From Dasypus novemcinctus (taxonomy: Eukaryota; Chordata; Mammalia; Cingulata; Dasypodidae), in assembly GCF_030445035.2 (NCBI RefSeq), contig NC_080699.1, forward strand, positions 7,068,001-7,132,000: a stretch of 64,000 nucleotides of DNA, given 5' to 3'. Shown piece by piece: positions 13,767-26,183 of the stretch. Under the pieces are notes generated by a model. That model saw only the letters and a list, made by a program, of their open reading frames with translations. It was not told the origin of the DNA and ran no database searches. Positions within the stretch are counted from its first letter, which is position 1, and each line of letters starts with the position of its first letter. A program made the position numbers and the translations under genes.

Positions 13767-14003
13767 TACTCCTTCTGTCCTTTTCTCTTTCATTTCCTTC
13801 TGAGATTCACATAATGAATAAATTGGTATGTTTGATGGTACCCCACAACTATCTTAGGCTCTGGTAAATTTTTTCATTTTTGAATATTCCTTCTGTCCTT
13901 TTCTCCTTTTCATTTCCTTCTAAGATTCACATAATGCATATATTGGTATGTTTTAATGGTGCCCCATAACTGTCTTAGGCTCTGATACATTTTTTTCATT
14001 CTT
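13767..14003. repeat. 118-bp tandem duplication inside L1 ORF1
   Basis: Copy 1 (13,767-13,884) begins TACTCCTTCTGTCC and copy 2 (13,885-14,003) begins TATTCCTTCTGTCC. Both run through 'agattcacataatg' and 'cttaggctctg' in the same order, with scattered substitutions and a few small indels. Confidence 0.85.
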
Positions 14004-15070
14004 TTTCCTTTCTGCTCCTCAACATGAATCATTTCAATTGCTGTTTCTTCAAGTTTAGTTATTCTTTCTCTTCCAGTTCCAATCTCCTGTTAAAACTCTG
14101 AAGGAATTTTTCATTTCAGTTATTGTGGTCTTCACCACCAATATTTCTGTCTGGTTCCTTTCTAAAATTTCTCTCTCTTTATTGAGATTCTCTTATTGTT
14201 CATCAATTGTTTTCCTGCTATCCTTTCTTCATTTTTCATTTATTTCCTTGAGTGTATTAAAGATCCTTTTTAAAAAATTCTGCTCTGTCCAAATTTTGGT
14301 CTTCTTTGCTGGTGATTTCTGCATTTTTCTTCTGTTCCTTTGGATGGGCCATGATACCCTGCTTCTTTGTTTGTCTTCTATCTTTTTGTTGCACACTATT
14401 GATTTTAATATTTTAGAATGTTAACTCTGGGACTTAGTCCTTGGAATGTCTTTTCTTTAAGTTTGTATCCAACTAGTGATATGAATTAAATTTTCTTGAG
14501 TGCCAGAAGTTAACATAAACAAGAAAACTAATGTAAAAAAATACTTTTCACAGTCTTTGTTAATTGACTTTGCATGGGCTGGTGCCCTTCTTCAAAGTAT
14601 AGCTCTACTATCAAGAAGATCAGCCCAAGGTGAATATAGGTTCCTCTGTGGCTTTTAAGAGCCTGGGTCTTGTCATCAGCTTACGCTTTTTTAAAAATTC
14701 CCCATTTACAGAAATTGGTATGCCCCCTCTACTCCCTATGAAACAGACTTTCTCCCCTTTCTGCATGCCCTATTGTATGACTTGAAGTAGGTAATGCTTT
14801 GCCCAGGTTACTTTGGCTTAATTGTTTCTGACACTGCTTTAACTGCTTTCAAGTTGCTTCTGCCTATAGGACAAGTCCTGGGAGGACACACTGGAGGAGT
14901 TTTCTGATTTAGTCTTTCAGGCTGCCACTTGATAAATTGGCACCAATATATAAGTACCCCAGTATGCTCATAGCCATTATTCTATTTCCACTGGAATGGT
15001 GCCAGGGCCCACAATGGGAAATCCTGGCTCCACACCACCCAGGAGGGTATTGTAGAAGGGCCAACAAGGG

Positions 15071-15419
15071 AGATTTTCCTACTTATTTTTAAAACTGCAT
15101 TTTCCGCATTTGTCATTTGCCTAGTTACTGCAACCTTTTAATTGTTTTCCAGAGTTTTAATGAAGGTAGCTCTGTCAGCTTTTGCTAGTTGTTCAGAGAT
15201 TTTCTTGTTCATAAATTTGTTTTTAGTGACACCATTTTCTCATTTATAACTGAAAATGAAAGAAAAGGCTTATGAGAACATAATTAGCACAACTGTGATT
15301 GCAATTGTGATTTATTTAAATCATTTTACCAATTTGTTGAGTATTGAGGGTCAGTACTATGCATAGTGTTGTAATGTGAATACTCTGTTTAATATCACCA
15401 TGCATATCTATCAGTTTTA
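15071..15419. other. Intergenic DNA, nothing recognised
   Basis: AT-rich sequence between the L1 and the next possible repeat. No reading frame of note. Confidence 0.35.
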
Positions 15420-15690
15420 TTACAACAATGCTATTTAACAAACTAAACTTGGTGACTTAAAAGAACAGCTCATTTATTTTCACATCCACATTTATGGATT
15501 GACTAGATTGTGGCTAGAACAGATTGCACTCAGCTTGGCTTTTTTCCAAACTACAGATTATGTCCACATCTGCTCTGTGCGTCTCTTATTCTCCTTGGAC
15601 AGGTAGACTCCCTAGAATGTGCTTTCTTTTGTGCAGCACATCAGAGGTATAGGATAGCAAACCTAAACATACAATACATTGATATTTGAT
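15420..15690. repeat. Unassigned old interspersed repeat
   Basis: The sequence around 'acttggtgacttaaaagaacagctcatttattttcacatc' (15,447-15,486) has the look of a common old mammalian interspersed repeat. A related-looking segment occurs near 44,885 ('cagtggcttttaacaag'). I cannot name the family. Confidence 0.3.
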
Positions 15691-15794
15691 AATTTATTTG
15701 TAACAAAACAGTAGTAATACCATAACTAATACAGTGGGCTTAATGGATGAAATAATATTTGAAATGAGAAAAATTTAAATTTCAAGGAGAAGGC

Positions 15795-16030
15795 AAATTG
15801 ATGGAGCACTTATTATATTTCAGGCACTTTGTATAAGTTATTGTATTTCTTCCTAAAAGCAACTCTGTGAAGTCGTTGTCATTTTCCTTGTTATAGAAAT
15901 GAAGAATGAGAGGTTCAGGGATATTGAACAACTTATTCAGGTCAATAAGCAAGTGGTGGGGCTGAGATTAGAAATCAAGCCTCCAGAGCCTATATTTAAT
16001 CCTATGCTACCCAGCAAATAGCAGAAAAGT
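15795..16030 (+). repeat. MIR SINE remnant
   Basis: In order: 'gagcacttattatatttcaggcac', 'gaagtcgttgtcattttcc', 'ggttcagggatattgaacaac' and 'caagtggtggggctgagatt'. This is the usual MIR second-half layout. Confidence 0.65.
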
Positions 16031-17049
16031 GAAGTTCAAAGTGCAGAATAGGGCAAATGAATGTTTTGAGGTGGGAAAACATGGACTGTGTTTGGCCATT
16101 TGCAGCTAATCATATTTGGAATGTTTGATGTAAAAGCCACAGCATGGAAGACAAAACTGCTCAAATTGGATAGCATGCAAATTTGTATTTAATTATGTAT
16201 AGGTTATGAGGAACCATTGGATAGAAAAAGTGATAATTCAGAGATATACTTTGGAAATATTAACTCATCAGGTTATATGGAAAATAGAGAAACATTTGGA
16301 GCTGTGGAGACAATTCAGGACGTCATCACAGTAATTGATATGAATGGTAATGAGGACTGACCTAAATTAGTGACAAGGAAACAGAAAGGAGGACACACAC
16401 ACAGAGGATACCAATCAGAGGAAGAAACAATTTCTAGGCAACCTTTAAGATATGGGTAATGAAAGAAAGGAAAGAGCCAACAGTTACTCCAACTTCTTGA
16501 GGAGGGATAAGTACAAGAATGGTAATGTCATTAAGATAAAAGTCAGGAAGAACTTCTGGCTTGGGGAAAGATCCGAGTTTTGTTTTGGACTTACTGAGTT
16601 TAAGGAGAAAACAGCCTAAAATGCCTGCCACTGAAATAAAGGTTAGAATATTAGCTTTCAATTAGAATACATTCTGACCTTCTTTCATACTAATAAAATC
16701 ATAGCTGGGCTAAGACTGTGGCAATATATTTCTCACTTCCCCTAGAGTTATCTCATGTAAATAAAGTTTCCCCAGAGGATGCAAAGAGAAGTGATGCTAT
16801 CTCTTCTAGACTTCCTGGGTGTGCACTTCTGCTGAAATGGTGATGAACAGAGCCACCCTGGAAGCCACATGTTGAAGATGGTGTAGTTACTATCAGATTC
16901 CAATCCACCTGGAATACCATCCCTGGAATGTTTCATGAAGAAGGAAAAAAGAGGAGTCTAGAAGGAACAAGAAGATCAGAAACAAAGCAGTCTGGGTTAG
17001 AGGCATGTGGATGGACAAATGGGAGTAAGCAGAAAGTGTAGAGATTTCT
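16031..17049. other. Intergenic DNA, nothing recognised
   Basis: No convincing frame. A purine-rich stretch at 16,330-16,620 may be an old repeat but I cannot place it. Confidence 0.35.
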
Positions 17050-17746
17050 GTAACACAAGTTAACACCTACCATTTAGGACCATCCATAGAAAGGGCACTG
17101 GACAAATAGGCAAAATGACTTAACCATTTCATGGTGGTGAGACTTGGCACAATGGGCATGAATTGAGTGAACATGGAGGTAGTGGTGGAGGCACCATATA
17201 GGCCCAATAGCATGGATTCCTCCTTATCAAGACAGATCCAGCTACTGCCATCTTCACAGGTCCTACTTGCCAATAACAGAGACTAATTCAGAGCCACCAA
17301 GTTGGCATTAATCCTTGAGATTAGTAGCAAGTCAACTTCACTGCACCCTTTCCAACCTGGAAGAACTCAAGGTTCATTCTCAGAGGGATAGATTCATCTT
17401 CTGGTAAGGGTTTGCCATTCCTGCCACAGAGCCTCAATTAGTATCAGGGATTTACAGAACGTTGATTTGACAGGCTCAGTACCCTGCATGACAGGGGCTC
17501 CATTTTGCAGCATCTAGCAGCAAATGAGATGTTCAAGTGGGGCCATGATCACTGGGCTGAATCACGTACCACACATTCCATATCCCATACTGCGATCAGC
17601 TTAATGGAGCACTGGCATGGCCTATGGAATGCATGGATGAAACATCAACTGAGTGGCAATACTCAGCACAAGGTAGTGTTTTATCCTTTAGTGTGCAGTG
17701 TATGCATTAACCTTAAGCCTCTGTATGATGCTGTATCTCCACTAGA
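17050..17746 (+). pseudogene. ERVL-type pol remnant (integrase region), first part
   Basis: The plus strand follows the class III (ERVL) pol integrase region in order: 'ttgccaataacagagactaa' near 17,268 (the segment before the core), then 'ggtttgccattcctgcc' near 17,408 and 'tcaagtggggccatgatcac' near 17,532. Stops and indels interrupt it; no intact domain remains. It is cut at 17,747 by an L1 insertion and resumes at 19,411. Identification is from remembered family layout, not alignment. Confidence 0.65.
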
Positions 17747-17757
17747 AAGGATACATG

Positions 17758-19399
17758 GAGAAACTTCCAGGAAGATGGCACTGGAATATGTAGGCAGGTT
17801 TCAGCTCTTCCACAAAAATAATGCACAAAGGGCAAAAAGCTGTCTGAGGGACCTGCTTGGGGGTCACAAGACCAGGAGAGTGCTGTGCAACCCCCAGGAG
17901 AGTGAAGGAGGGAGTCGAAGAAGCTGAAATGAAAACCATGAGTTACTAATCCCTGCAGCCAGGAATGGCACCCTACAGTTTGGCGGTTCTTCAGGAAACT
18001 GAATATACAGCTACTATATGATCCAGAAATCCCATTCCTAGGAATATATCCAGAAGATCTGAAATCAAGGATACAAACTAATATTTGCAAACTGATGTTT
18101 ATAGTGGCTTATTCAAAATTGCTAAAATATGGAACCAGCCCAAGTATCCATCAACAGATGAATGGATTTGTGGTGTATACACACAATGAAATATGATTCA
18201 GCTGTAAGAAGAAATAAAATGGGGATGCATATGGTCACATGGACAAACCTTGAGGATATTATGTTGAATGAAATAAGCCAGACATGAAAGAACACATATT
18301 GTGTGGTCTCACTCATATGAACTTATTACCATGAGTAAACTTATGGAGGTAAACTCTAGGGTATTGGTTACTAGGAAACAGAATGTGGGTTGAGAATTAG
18401 AGCTGATGCCTAATATATGTAGAATTTTTTTTTTTTGAGGTCCTGGGGGCTGGGTATTGAACCAGGGACCTCTCATGTAGGAAGCTGGTGCTCGACCACT
18501 GAGCCACATCCATTCCCTGCAGAATTTATGGTGAGGTTTACTGTAAAAGTGAAGAAATGAGTAGAATTGATAGGAATGCTTTATAATGAGTAAAACTAAC
18601 ACCACTGGCTTGTAAATGTGATTGTGGCTGAAAGGGGTAGTCTGTGGATGTAAATGTCAACTGAAGGGAAGCTAGAGAATAATCTAGGGAATGTGTAACA
18701 GTGATTTTGATGGTGGATAAAGATTGCAATTAATAGTATAAATATAAGAATGTTCTTTTACAAAGTGTTAAGAATATGGTATCCATGGGAAAAGTACAAC
18801 TGATATAACTTATGCATGATAGTTAACAGTAACACTGTAATATTTTTGCAGCAATGTCAAAGAGGATATTATATAAATTCTAAGGGACAACAATAGGGGG
18901 TATTAGTAAGTATGGGATTTTTTCTTTTGGAGTTATGAAAATGTTTTAAGATTGACTTAGGTGATGACAGCACAACTCTGTGATGAAAATGAGAGCCACT
19001 GAGTGTACACACTGAATGGATGTACAGGCATGGACCTGTATAATACAAGGAATCCTGTGGTGGAAGAGGGACTGTGGTTAACAGAACAAATATAAGAATG
19101 GTCTCTCATGAACTATAAAAAGTATATAATACTAAAACAGGGTCTTAATAATCAGGTGGGTTGGGGAAAAATATACCAAATATAAGAAGATCTTGGCTAA
19201 AGTTGATGGTGGTATTTTGATGATGCTCTTTCATAGTTTGTAACAAAAGTTTCAAAGCGAGGTGGTGGTGGGGTGATATATGGGGGCCCTGTACGATGTA
19301 ATGCATATTTGTTTTGTAAGGTCACAACTTTTACTATATGCTTATTGTTTGTAAATGTTTGTGTATGAATGATATACTTCAATAAAAGTTTATATAAAA
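17758..19399 (+). mobile_element. Internally deleted L1 (5' leader joined to ORF2 3' end)
   Basis: 17,758-17,973 is an L1 5' leader closely parallel to 805-1,023 of the first L1. At 17,974 the sequence jumps straight to the last part of ORF2 ('cagtttggcggttcttcagg'), then the ORF2 end ('gtatccatcaacagatgaatgg') and a 3'UTR with an AATAAA near 19,381 and a short A-rich end. AAGGATACATG (17,747-17,757) and AAGAATACATG (19,400-19,410) flank it, so it moved as one unit into ERVL pol. ORF1 and most of ORF2 are missing. Confidence 0.8.
18428..18520 (-). mobile_element. Short tRNA-derived SINE inside the deleted L1
   Basis: A poly-T start (18,426-18,436) is followed by 'attgaaccagggacctctcatg' and 'gaccactgagccacatcc', the reverse complement of a tRNA-like head with its B box. 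AGAATTT occurs on both sides (18,421-18,427 and 18,521-18,527). Confidence 0.65.
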
Positions 19400-19410
19400 A
19401 AGAATACATG

Positions 19411-20065
19411 ATTCTAGAGACTAAGAGGTATATTCAGGAGTGGCCCTCTTGACCCACAGGGAACCATTGGGCTTCCCGTCCCTCCTACTTTAGACTCCTG
19501 ATCCCAGAGGAGGCACACTCTTGCCAGGGGGCTTAATAAGAGTCTCATGGAAGTACCAGTGAGACTGCACTTTGGATTCCTTATGTCCAGGGGCCAGCAG
19601 TAGAGAAGAGTCACCATTTGGGAGAATTAATTGACCCTGATCTGCAGGAGAAGTGAGTGCTCTTTTATATAACAGGGTCCAGGGAAGAAAGTACATGGGG
19701 CCCATGTGACCCACTTGGACATTTCTTGGGTTTCCAATACCAGTTGTAATTTTAAGTGGACACATGCAGCAACCTAACCAGAGCAGGGCATTATTCCCAA
19801 AGGCTCAGACCACCTGGTCGGTTCCCCAATCCTGCAGATGATACCTGACGTCGAAAGAGCTTTAGGTTGGGTGATAGAGGAGCAGGAATACCCACTGGAG
19901 CCCTGAGCCCACCTCCAGCCATGGGACCTGCAGTTCATCCCACCTCGGGTGGAGAGACCCACGAGGGTCTTGGCAGAGCTGCTTCTGCGCAGGTGTGGAA
20001 AGGTAGCTCTCTGCAAGGGAAGGACTGAGGCAGGCAGTGAAGGTGCACTGCTAAGACTCCAAGAA
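19411..20065 (+). pseudogene. ERVL-type pol remnant, second part
   Basis: This continues the frame region cut by the L1: 'caggagtggccctcttgacccac' near 19,436, 'ccagaggaggcac' near 19,503, 'gttgggtgatagag' near 19,867. It matches the ERVL segment downstream of the integrase core. Degraded and non-coding. Confidence 0.55.
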
Positions 20066-22139
20066 ACTGCTGCTCGAGGGCGGTTGGCAGCTGATGGCCT
20101 CATCTGCTGAGCCTTTCATCTTTCACAGCGTGCGCCATGAGTCCACTTTTTTCCGCTGTGCATAATGGAAGTCTAGAGCCTGCTGGAGGACTTCTCTGAT
20201 GTGCAGCTATGGTCTGGGGCTCCCCGAGTCCTGCCTGCAGGTTTTCAGAGCCGCATGGATGTCGGAGCCCCTGCCCAGCCCTCCTCTCGGTGCTCTCCTC
20301 CTCAGGTGGGGGGAAGGCTCTGCCTGCTCCTCCTGGTGGGCTCCTCTTCCTTCTTCTCAGGCGTTGGAATCTCCTGTTTGTCTCTTTCTGCCTTGGCATT
20401 GGCTCCCCCAGAACTAAATCTACAAGAACCCCTGAGAGGATGAAGGGAAACCAGCTGAGCCGGGTGCCTGGGGTGCCTTGCTGCCTGGAGAGCCAGCCGG
20501 CCTCTTCACAGCACGAGTCCTGGGTTCTGATGCGGCCTCGTTTTTCAGTTCTCGGTTCATGTGTAACTTCCTGGAACCCTTCCCTCACCTCTGCAGGTAG
20601 AGCTGCAGAGTCTGAGAGACCCCTGCTGTGCCTTCCAGCTTCCTCTGCGGTGGAACCCCAGCAACCCTCTAACAAGTGGTAAAAAAGCGTAGAAAGACAG
20701 AAAGAACTACTGTCAGCATTTTGATGTGTTTCACCAGACTTTGCATTTGATGTGCTTTCCATTCTTCAGTCTTTATTTTCTGTTTATGAATTTTACAAAA
20801 ATTTTACACGATAATTTATCATTTGATATATACAGGGTTTTTTTTTTCTCCCCAGGCTGTTTTTCACTTAATATTATACAGTCAACATTTGCTCTTAAAT
20901 ATTCTTTGTCTTCAGAGTTCTTTGAGCTACCTGAAATAGTTGTGATTACTGTGTTGGAGGGGCACCAGAGGAGAAGGAAGTACCTCTTAGAGGAACAAAG
21001 GTAATTAGAAGGTAGGAGGAAAGGATTTTGAAGAGAGCAGACAAGCCGGAGACTAAGGATGAGTGGAAGGGGAGCAGGCGGGATGCCCTGCGGCGCTGCG
21101 GGGGCACCCTGAGGAGGCCAGCCTGAGAGGGGAGGCCCCTGTGCTGCAGGGGTGCTGGGCTGGCCACGTGCATTGCCATTCCCAGTCCAGCCATGGCTCC
21201 TGCGTGGAACACACATTCCAGTGCAGAGGCCCTGTGGCCTCCGAGCCATTGTTGGCCTTGATGGCGAGGCTGTCCGTGGTGACTGCGATGCACCAGGGCC
21301 CAGAGGTCCTTCCTCTGCCTTCCAGGCGCCTGGATCCAGGGACCTCCTGGACTCCTGTGCTGCCTTGAGAGATACAAGTAAGGCTGATGTTGAGCTTCTC
21401 AGGTGCAGGAGGCAGGCACTCAAAGTCAGATTTAAGTTGATTAAAGGAAAACCAGTTTAGAGACCAGGATTTATACCCTCTGTAATCTTAATCCTTAAAC
21501 TGATTCCAGGGAGACCGTCCACCACATCCGATTGTTCTCAAACCCTGAAAACGTTCTCCTCTCATTTGTACTCTTCTGTGGGTTACTTTCCCGTATCCCC
21601 TTCTCAACCTTCAGAAGTACAGTTGTATTAGCGGATTTAAGATTTTTATTGTTAAATAAAAAATAAACTACTCAATAAATTTGAACAGATTTGAGTGTAT
21701 CCTTTTGATTCCATTAGATTTCTAGAATTGTATGTCAGAAGGGGGTGAGTGAGGGCAGAGATTAAGCCCGTTGTTCTCCAGTTGGAATAAATCTATTTCC
21801 CAGACGAGTCTTCTCTCAGCTGCTGTCGTCCAAAGCAGCAGCTTCCTGGGGGTGTACAAAACAACCAGACAGCCTGGACCGCACGGCTGCCTTCCCCAGG
21901 GACACCCCTGGCAGCGCGTCCAGTCCTGATTTAGCTGGTACATGGACCAAACACAAAGCATGTGCTCCTCATCTGGGGATACAGCTCTGCTCCATCCCCT
22001 GGGACCCTATACACACCATCTCTGAAATTTTACCACGCTAAGACCCAAGTGAAATTCACACCATTTGCTTAACCAAAAAAGCAGCAGAGAAAGCAGGAGA
22101 AGAGCAGAATTGAAGCTAGACAACTCTGCAGAGAGTACC
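20066..22139. other. GC-richer unassigned region
   Basis: Between 20,070 and 21,460 GC content is clearly higher than in the surroundings. Overlapping frames of 100-220 codons occur on both strands (the longest is minus, 20,100-20,762). None shows a domain, signal peptide or repeat that I recognise, and overlap on opposite strands argues for composition rather than coding. It may be the 3' part of the ERVL copy, an old LTR or unique DNA. Confidence 0.35.
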
Positions 22140-22310
22140 TAGTGATAAAACCTTGGACCTGGGACCGATGTACCCTCAACTTGAGTATCTTTATCTGTAA
22201 AACGAGGTAATAATGTTGACCTGGCAGTACTGAATAACCCAGAAAAATAAATGAGATACAAGGTGCCAAGCACAATGCATTATCTAGAGATAGTCAGCAG
22301 ATATTATTAT
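22140..22310 (+). repeat. MIR SINE remnant
   Basis: 'atctttatctgtaaaacgaggtaataatg' at 22,188-22,216 followed by 'agatacaaggtgccaagcac' is the central and 3' part of a MIR. Confidence 0.6.
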
Positions 22311-22344
22311 AAGATAGAAGGGGTGGCTCATCTTGAAGAATATA

Positions 22345-22565
22345 TTAGGAATTGTAATCATAAGTAACATTTGGAAAGCTGACTATATTTAGGCATTGTA
22401 GTGAGTGCTTTACAAATCACAAAAATCCTATGAGGTAAGTGCTACCATTGCAAGCGTTCCATAGCTTAGGAATTTGAGGCACAGAGATGTTAAGTAAATT
22501 TCCTGACATGCCACAGCTGGGCTTCCAATCCAGGAACTCTGAGAGCTTGTGCTCTTAAATACCTT
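22345..22565 (+). repeat. MIR SINE
   Basis: 'gagtgctttacaaatcac', 'cctatgaggtaagtgctacc', 'gaggcacagagatgttaagtaa' and 'gagcttgtgctcttaaatacc' appear in the expected MIR order. Confidence 0.75.
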
Positions 22566-22699
22566 GCCAGATAGGAATGCCTCCTTTTTGCACATGCAAA
22601 AAAGAAGTAAAGGATTAGATTATCAAAATAATTTAAATCCAGTGACAGACTTTATTATTTCTGATCTTAAATTTAACATTCAACAGGGGCTCTTTCTTA

Positions 22700-22930
22700 G
22701 AAGCCCAAACAGGATAATGGAATGTCCTCTGGATTTGGAATCGTAAGACCTAAGAACAGGCTCCAGTTTCCCCCCTAACTATAAACACCACTTAACAGCT
22801 CTGAGTTCCTTCACATATAAAATGGGGATAATCACTCTCTCACCTTGCTGAGAGATATAAATGAGGAAGTAGATGTGAAATCACCTTCTAGATGTAAATG
22901 CTTCACAAGTGTTTGTTGTTACTAATAAAT
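22700..22930 (+). repeat. MIR SINE remnant
   Basis: The head-like 'ggataatggaatgtcctctgg' is followed by 'cttcacatataaaatggggataa' and 'gatgtaaatgcttcacaagtg'. Third MIR within 800 bp, all in the same orientation. Confidence 0.65.
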
Positions 22931-25499
22931 AAGCAAATTACATATCGCTTGAAGAATCTAAAATTGAAACAGGAATTATCTCTATTCCACCTGAAAAATA
23001 CAGCAAATTATTTTATTGCACATCATCTGTAACATATAACCAATTTTTAAAGATTTTAAGAATTCCTAGAGCCATTTATCATATTTCAAAATTCTCAGGG
23101 ATGAAAGCAAGGAACTGTGCCACACAAGAGCGCCTCTTTCTTATTTTTGTAGGATGTCTCATATGAGAGGATGAGGAACAACAGGTATCTAGCATTCTGA
23201 AGAACATCATTAGGGGGTTGCCTAGGTGACTTACCAGGATCTATTATCACATCATGCCTCATATTCTTTTGGAGTAAGTAGAAATAGCCAAGATGTGAAA
23301 CAAGGCAGCTAGACTTCTGAAAAGAAACTTGCACCATCATCACTATAATGACTATGAAAAGATTTATTTATTCATTGTTTTTCGTTCATCTATTATTATT
23401 GGACATATACTATTGCACTGTGCTAGATGTTGAAGTTGGTTTCTAGAAACATTCAATCTTGTTGAAAATACAGGCTTTCGCACATATGATGCAAATGACA
23501 CTGAGAAGGATATGTATTAATTGAAAAATAAGTGGTATAGCTAGTAATGTCTTTAGCATTGGGGAACCCACGAAGAAGGTTTTTTCTGTGTGTACAAAAT
23601 CCTGGTGGATTTATTCCGGACAATATCCAGCCAAAAGATTGAATAAGTAGAGTGGTATTTGACTAGAGGGAGCTTCGAATATCGGCAGAGGACTTTGACA
23701 CGTATTTTTAAGGACCATGGGTGTCGAAGCGGCAGTGGCGTGGAGCAAGGGAAGCCCTCTGTCCCTTCAGAAAGCAGCCTTCTCATGGTCAAGGGACCTC
23801 TTGTCAGTTTCCTGTGAGTCTAGATACTAAATAGATCAGTTACAAAAGAGTATCAGAAAATTTACTGGCAGTGGCTTTAAACACATGGATGTGTGCTTTG
23901 TTTGTTTTTCATGTAACCAAAAGGCCACAAGTAGCTGTCTGGGCTGGTATGAAAGTGCGGTGATTCCACCACGACTTGGGCTCCTTCTGTCTTTCCATGG
24001 GGCTTTTGTTTCCATGGTTCCAAGATGGCGGCCACACCTGGTGGCAATAGAAAGAAGGGAAACAGGCAAGTGCAGTGGGCAAAGAGCACACGCAACAAGA
24101 ATCTGCCCCTTTAAAAAAGCTCCATGGGGGTCCCAGCCATGAGGCCCTGCTACATTGATTGACTCTAACTAGATTACAAGGCCACTCCCAATTGCAAGGT
24201 CAACTGTGCAAGCCAGTTTTAGGGGACAAATCACAACCTCAAGAAAATTTCGTAGGTTTGCAGTGAAGAGATGAATGGATATAAAGAACAGTCCTGTCTC
24301 ATTGGATCTTTGCATCACGAGGCAGTGGGAAGATGTGAAACATTTTCTTAATATCTTTTTTTAAGAGTGTACCTGTTTTATGTGGTAGCACAGGGATAAA
24401 AGAGAGGAGAAGGCTGAGTGGGGTTTTACTTAGTTCCATCAGCTGACTCCTTGGTGGCTATTCCTGCCACATTTTGGCATTACACTCTTCATCAGTCTAA
24501 CTTTTCTATTTAAACATATCGTCTCTTTCTGGGCTATAATAGAAGGAAGTTTGGAGAGCTGAACTAAGGGATGCTAGCCAGAAGCCATTTTAAACCATTA
24601 TTTCATAATTTCTTAGATTTTAATTTAATGTTTTATTCTCTCCTTGAGCTAAACAAAGTAGAGTATTATTGAACCTCATTTGTGGGGATTTGTTTTAATG
24701 TGAGCTCTTACTTTTAGTTTTATTGCCTCTTGGTCAGTTTGTTTTCAGAGTTTTTTCTCTCTCCCTGCAGATATTTCCAAGCATGTTTTCTCTAATCTTA
24801 AATATAGTAGCCATAATTATTTTATGACTAGGAATTCTGATCATTCCAATCTCTTGAGTCTTTGTGGGTTCCCTTTAGTTGTCTCCTATTTTGACTGGTT
24901 CTTGTTTCCTATGTGCCTATGTTTTTAAAGAAAAAATATACTATGATATACTAGCACAGAGAGAGGTGCCGGGGATCTACTGCTCAATCCAAGTTCAAAG
25001 CTTGAGGTTCTTTGGACGATTCAGGCGATTGGTACCCAGACCAAATCCACCCAAGAGCTGTGCTACTTTTATTTCATCCTCTGCTGCAGCCTTTTGGGAA
25101 TTTGTATCAGATTTCCCGTCTTGGACTAGCTTTGGCTTTTGTACTCCTTCCCCACTTATTTGTCAAATACACTTTGCTTCTGGATCTACAAATATCATCA
25201 GGGTAAAAGTGGTTTAAAGTCCTTCCCTGCTATTAGCATTTGTGTTTTTTTCCCTTCTTCCCTCTCTTCTCCCCTCCCTTTCTTTTCCTCCACTCTTCCA
25301 TTTGTCTTTTTCTTTCCTTCTTATTTTCAAAAGATATTGACTCACCTCTACTTTTTCCAATCACCTCTCATGTTATTGTTTAACTTATCTGATATATTCT
25401 TTATTTCTTTTAACATTTTTGCGATTTTGTGCTTGCAGTTTTAAGTAGCATATGATATATTGTTCTTTAGCCCAATGTGGGTATATTTTTTTCTTTGAA
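22931..25499. other. Intergenic DNA, nothing firmly recognised
   Basis: No gene is supported. Several frames of 60-112 codons overlap one another. The stretch at 24,000-24,240 looks like an old interspersed repeat, but the family is not identified. 25,230-25,330 is C/T-rich. Confidence 0.35.
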
Positions 25500-25770
25500 G
25501 CTTATATTTCATGCTTAGTAGCATAAGACTGCTGCTTTTGGAGATAGTTATATATAGTCCACCATTTCTAAATATGTGTCTTTGGGCAAAATTTTTTAAA
25601 CCCTCCACTTTTACATTTTGACCTCATTAATAAATACAATAATATCTCTTTTATAGTACTGCTTTGAGCATTAAATAAAATAATATATTAAATATATTAA
25701 TCACAGTGTTTGGAAACTCAATATATATTTACTATTATTGTTATTTTTATTCATTATAAGGGAGATTAAC
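25500..25770 (+). repeat. MIR-like remnant
   Basis: 'tgtgtctttgggcaaaat', 'aataatatctcttttatagtactgctttgagcattaaataaa' spread over 25,640-25,680, and a TATTATTGTTATTTTTATT tail follow the MIR 3' half. Highly diverged. Confidence 0.45.
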
Positions 25771-26159
25771 TCACACTGATTATTGCAGTTGGTAGTTTTT
25801 CTTTTACTTCTGTCACCTTTTTGTAATTTCTTTAAATATTTTTCATATTTTGTTTTCTGTATTTTGTTTATACACACACAAATATAGTGATTTATAGGAA
25901 CAAATTGACTTAAGTGTACAGTGGTTTACATTTATAAAATCATAATTAAATTTATGTGATTTAATTTTATTGATTAATTTATTGAATAACTCATTCATTA
26001 ATATGGTTCTAAATTCAAAAGTCATAAAAGATATACAGTTAGAAATTTCTACCCCTTTCTCTTGGCCACCTAATTCCTCTTTCCAAAGGAACTAATTTTT
26101 AGTTTCTTGAGCATCCTTAAAGATGCTATTTTATGTATTTTCTATTGTTGATATCTATA

Positions 26160-26183
26160 TCTGCATGTATATATATATATCCT
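26160..26183. repeat. Short TA-rich microsatellite
   Basis: A TG/TA run (tgcatgtatatatatatatcc) at about 26,162-26,182. Confidence 0.6.

Larger units (their letters stand above)
7850..15070 (-). mobile_element. Long L1 LINE copy, reverse orientation, interrupted by younger insertions
   Basis: Read on the minus strand, this is a near full-length but dead L1. Its 3'UTR lies at about 7,860-8,450 (a recurrent family; compare 36.5, 37.5, 43.3 and 57.1 kb). ORF2 remnants cover 8,460-12,750, with antisense landmarks such as the 'ttcattctttt' and 'ccattggtctat' blocks at 9,320 and 9,466. ORF1 remnants cover about 13,000-14,480; a minus-strand frame at 13,155-13,454 still shows the typical SFKNEGEIKTFPDEQKLREF motif. 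The 5' leader extends to about 15,060. A 572-bp LTR at 10,247 and a SINE at 10,930 have split it. Many stops; no coding capacity. Outer limits are approximate. Confidence 0.8.

Noticed and set aside
20100-20762. 220-codon minus-strand frame as a host gene
   Set aside because: No domain, overlapping frames on the other strand and no visible splice or promoter context. Reported only as an unexplained region.
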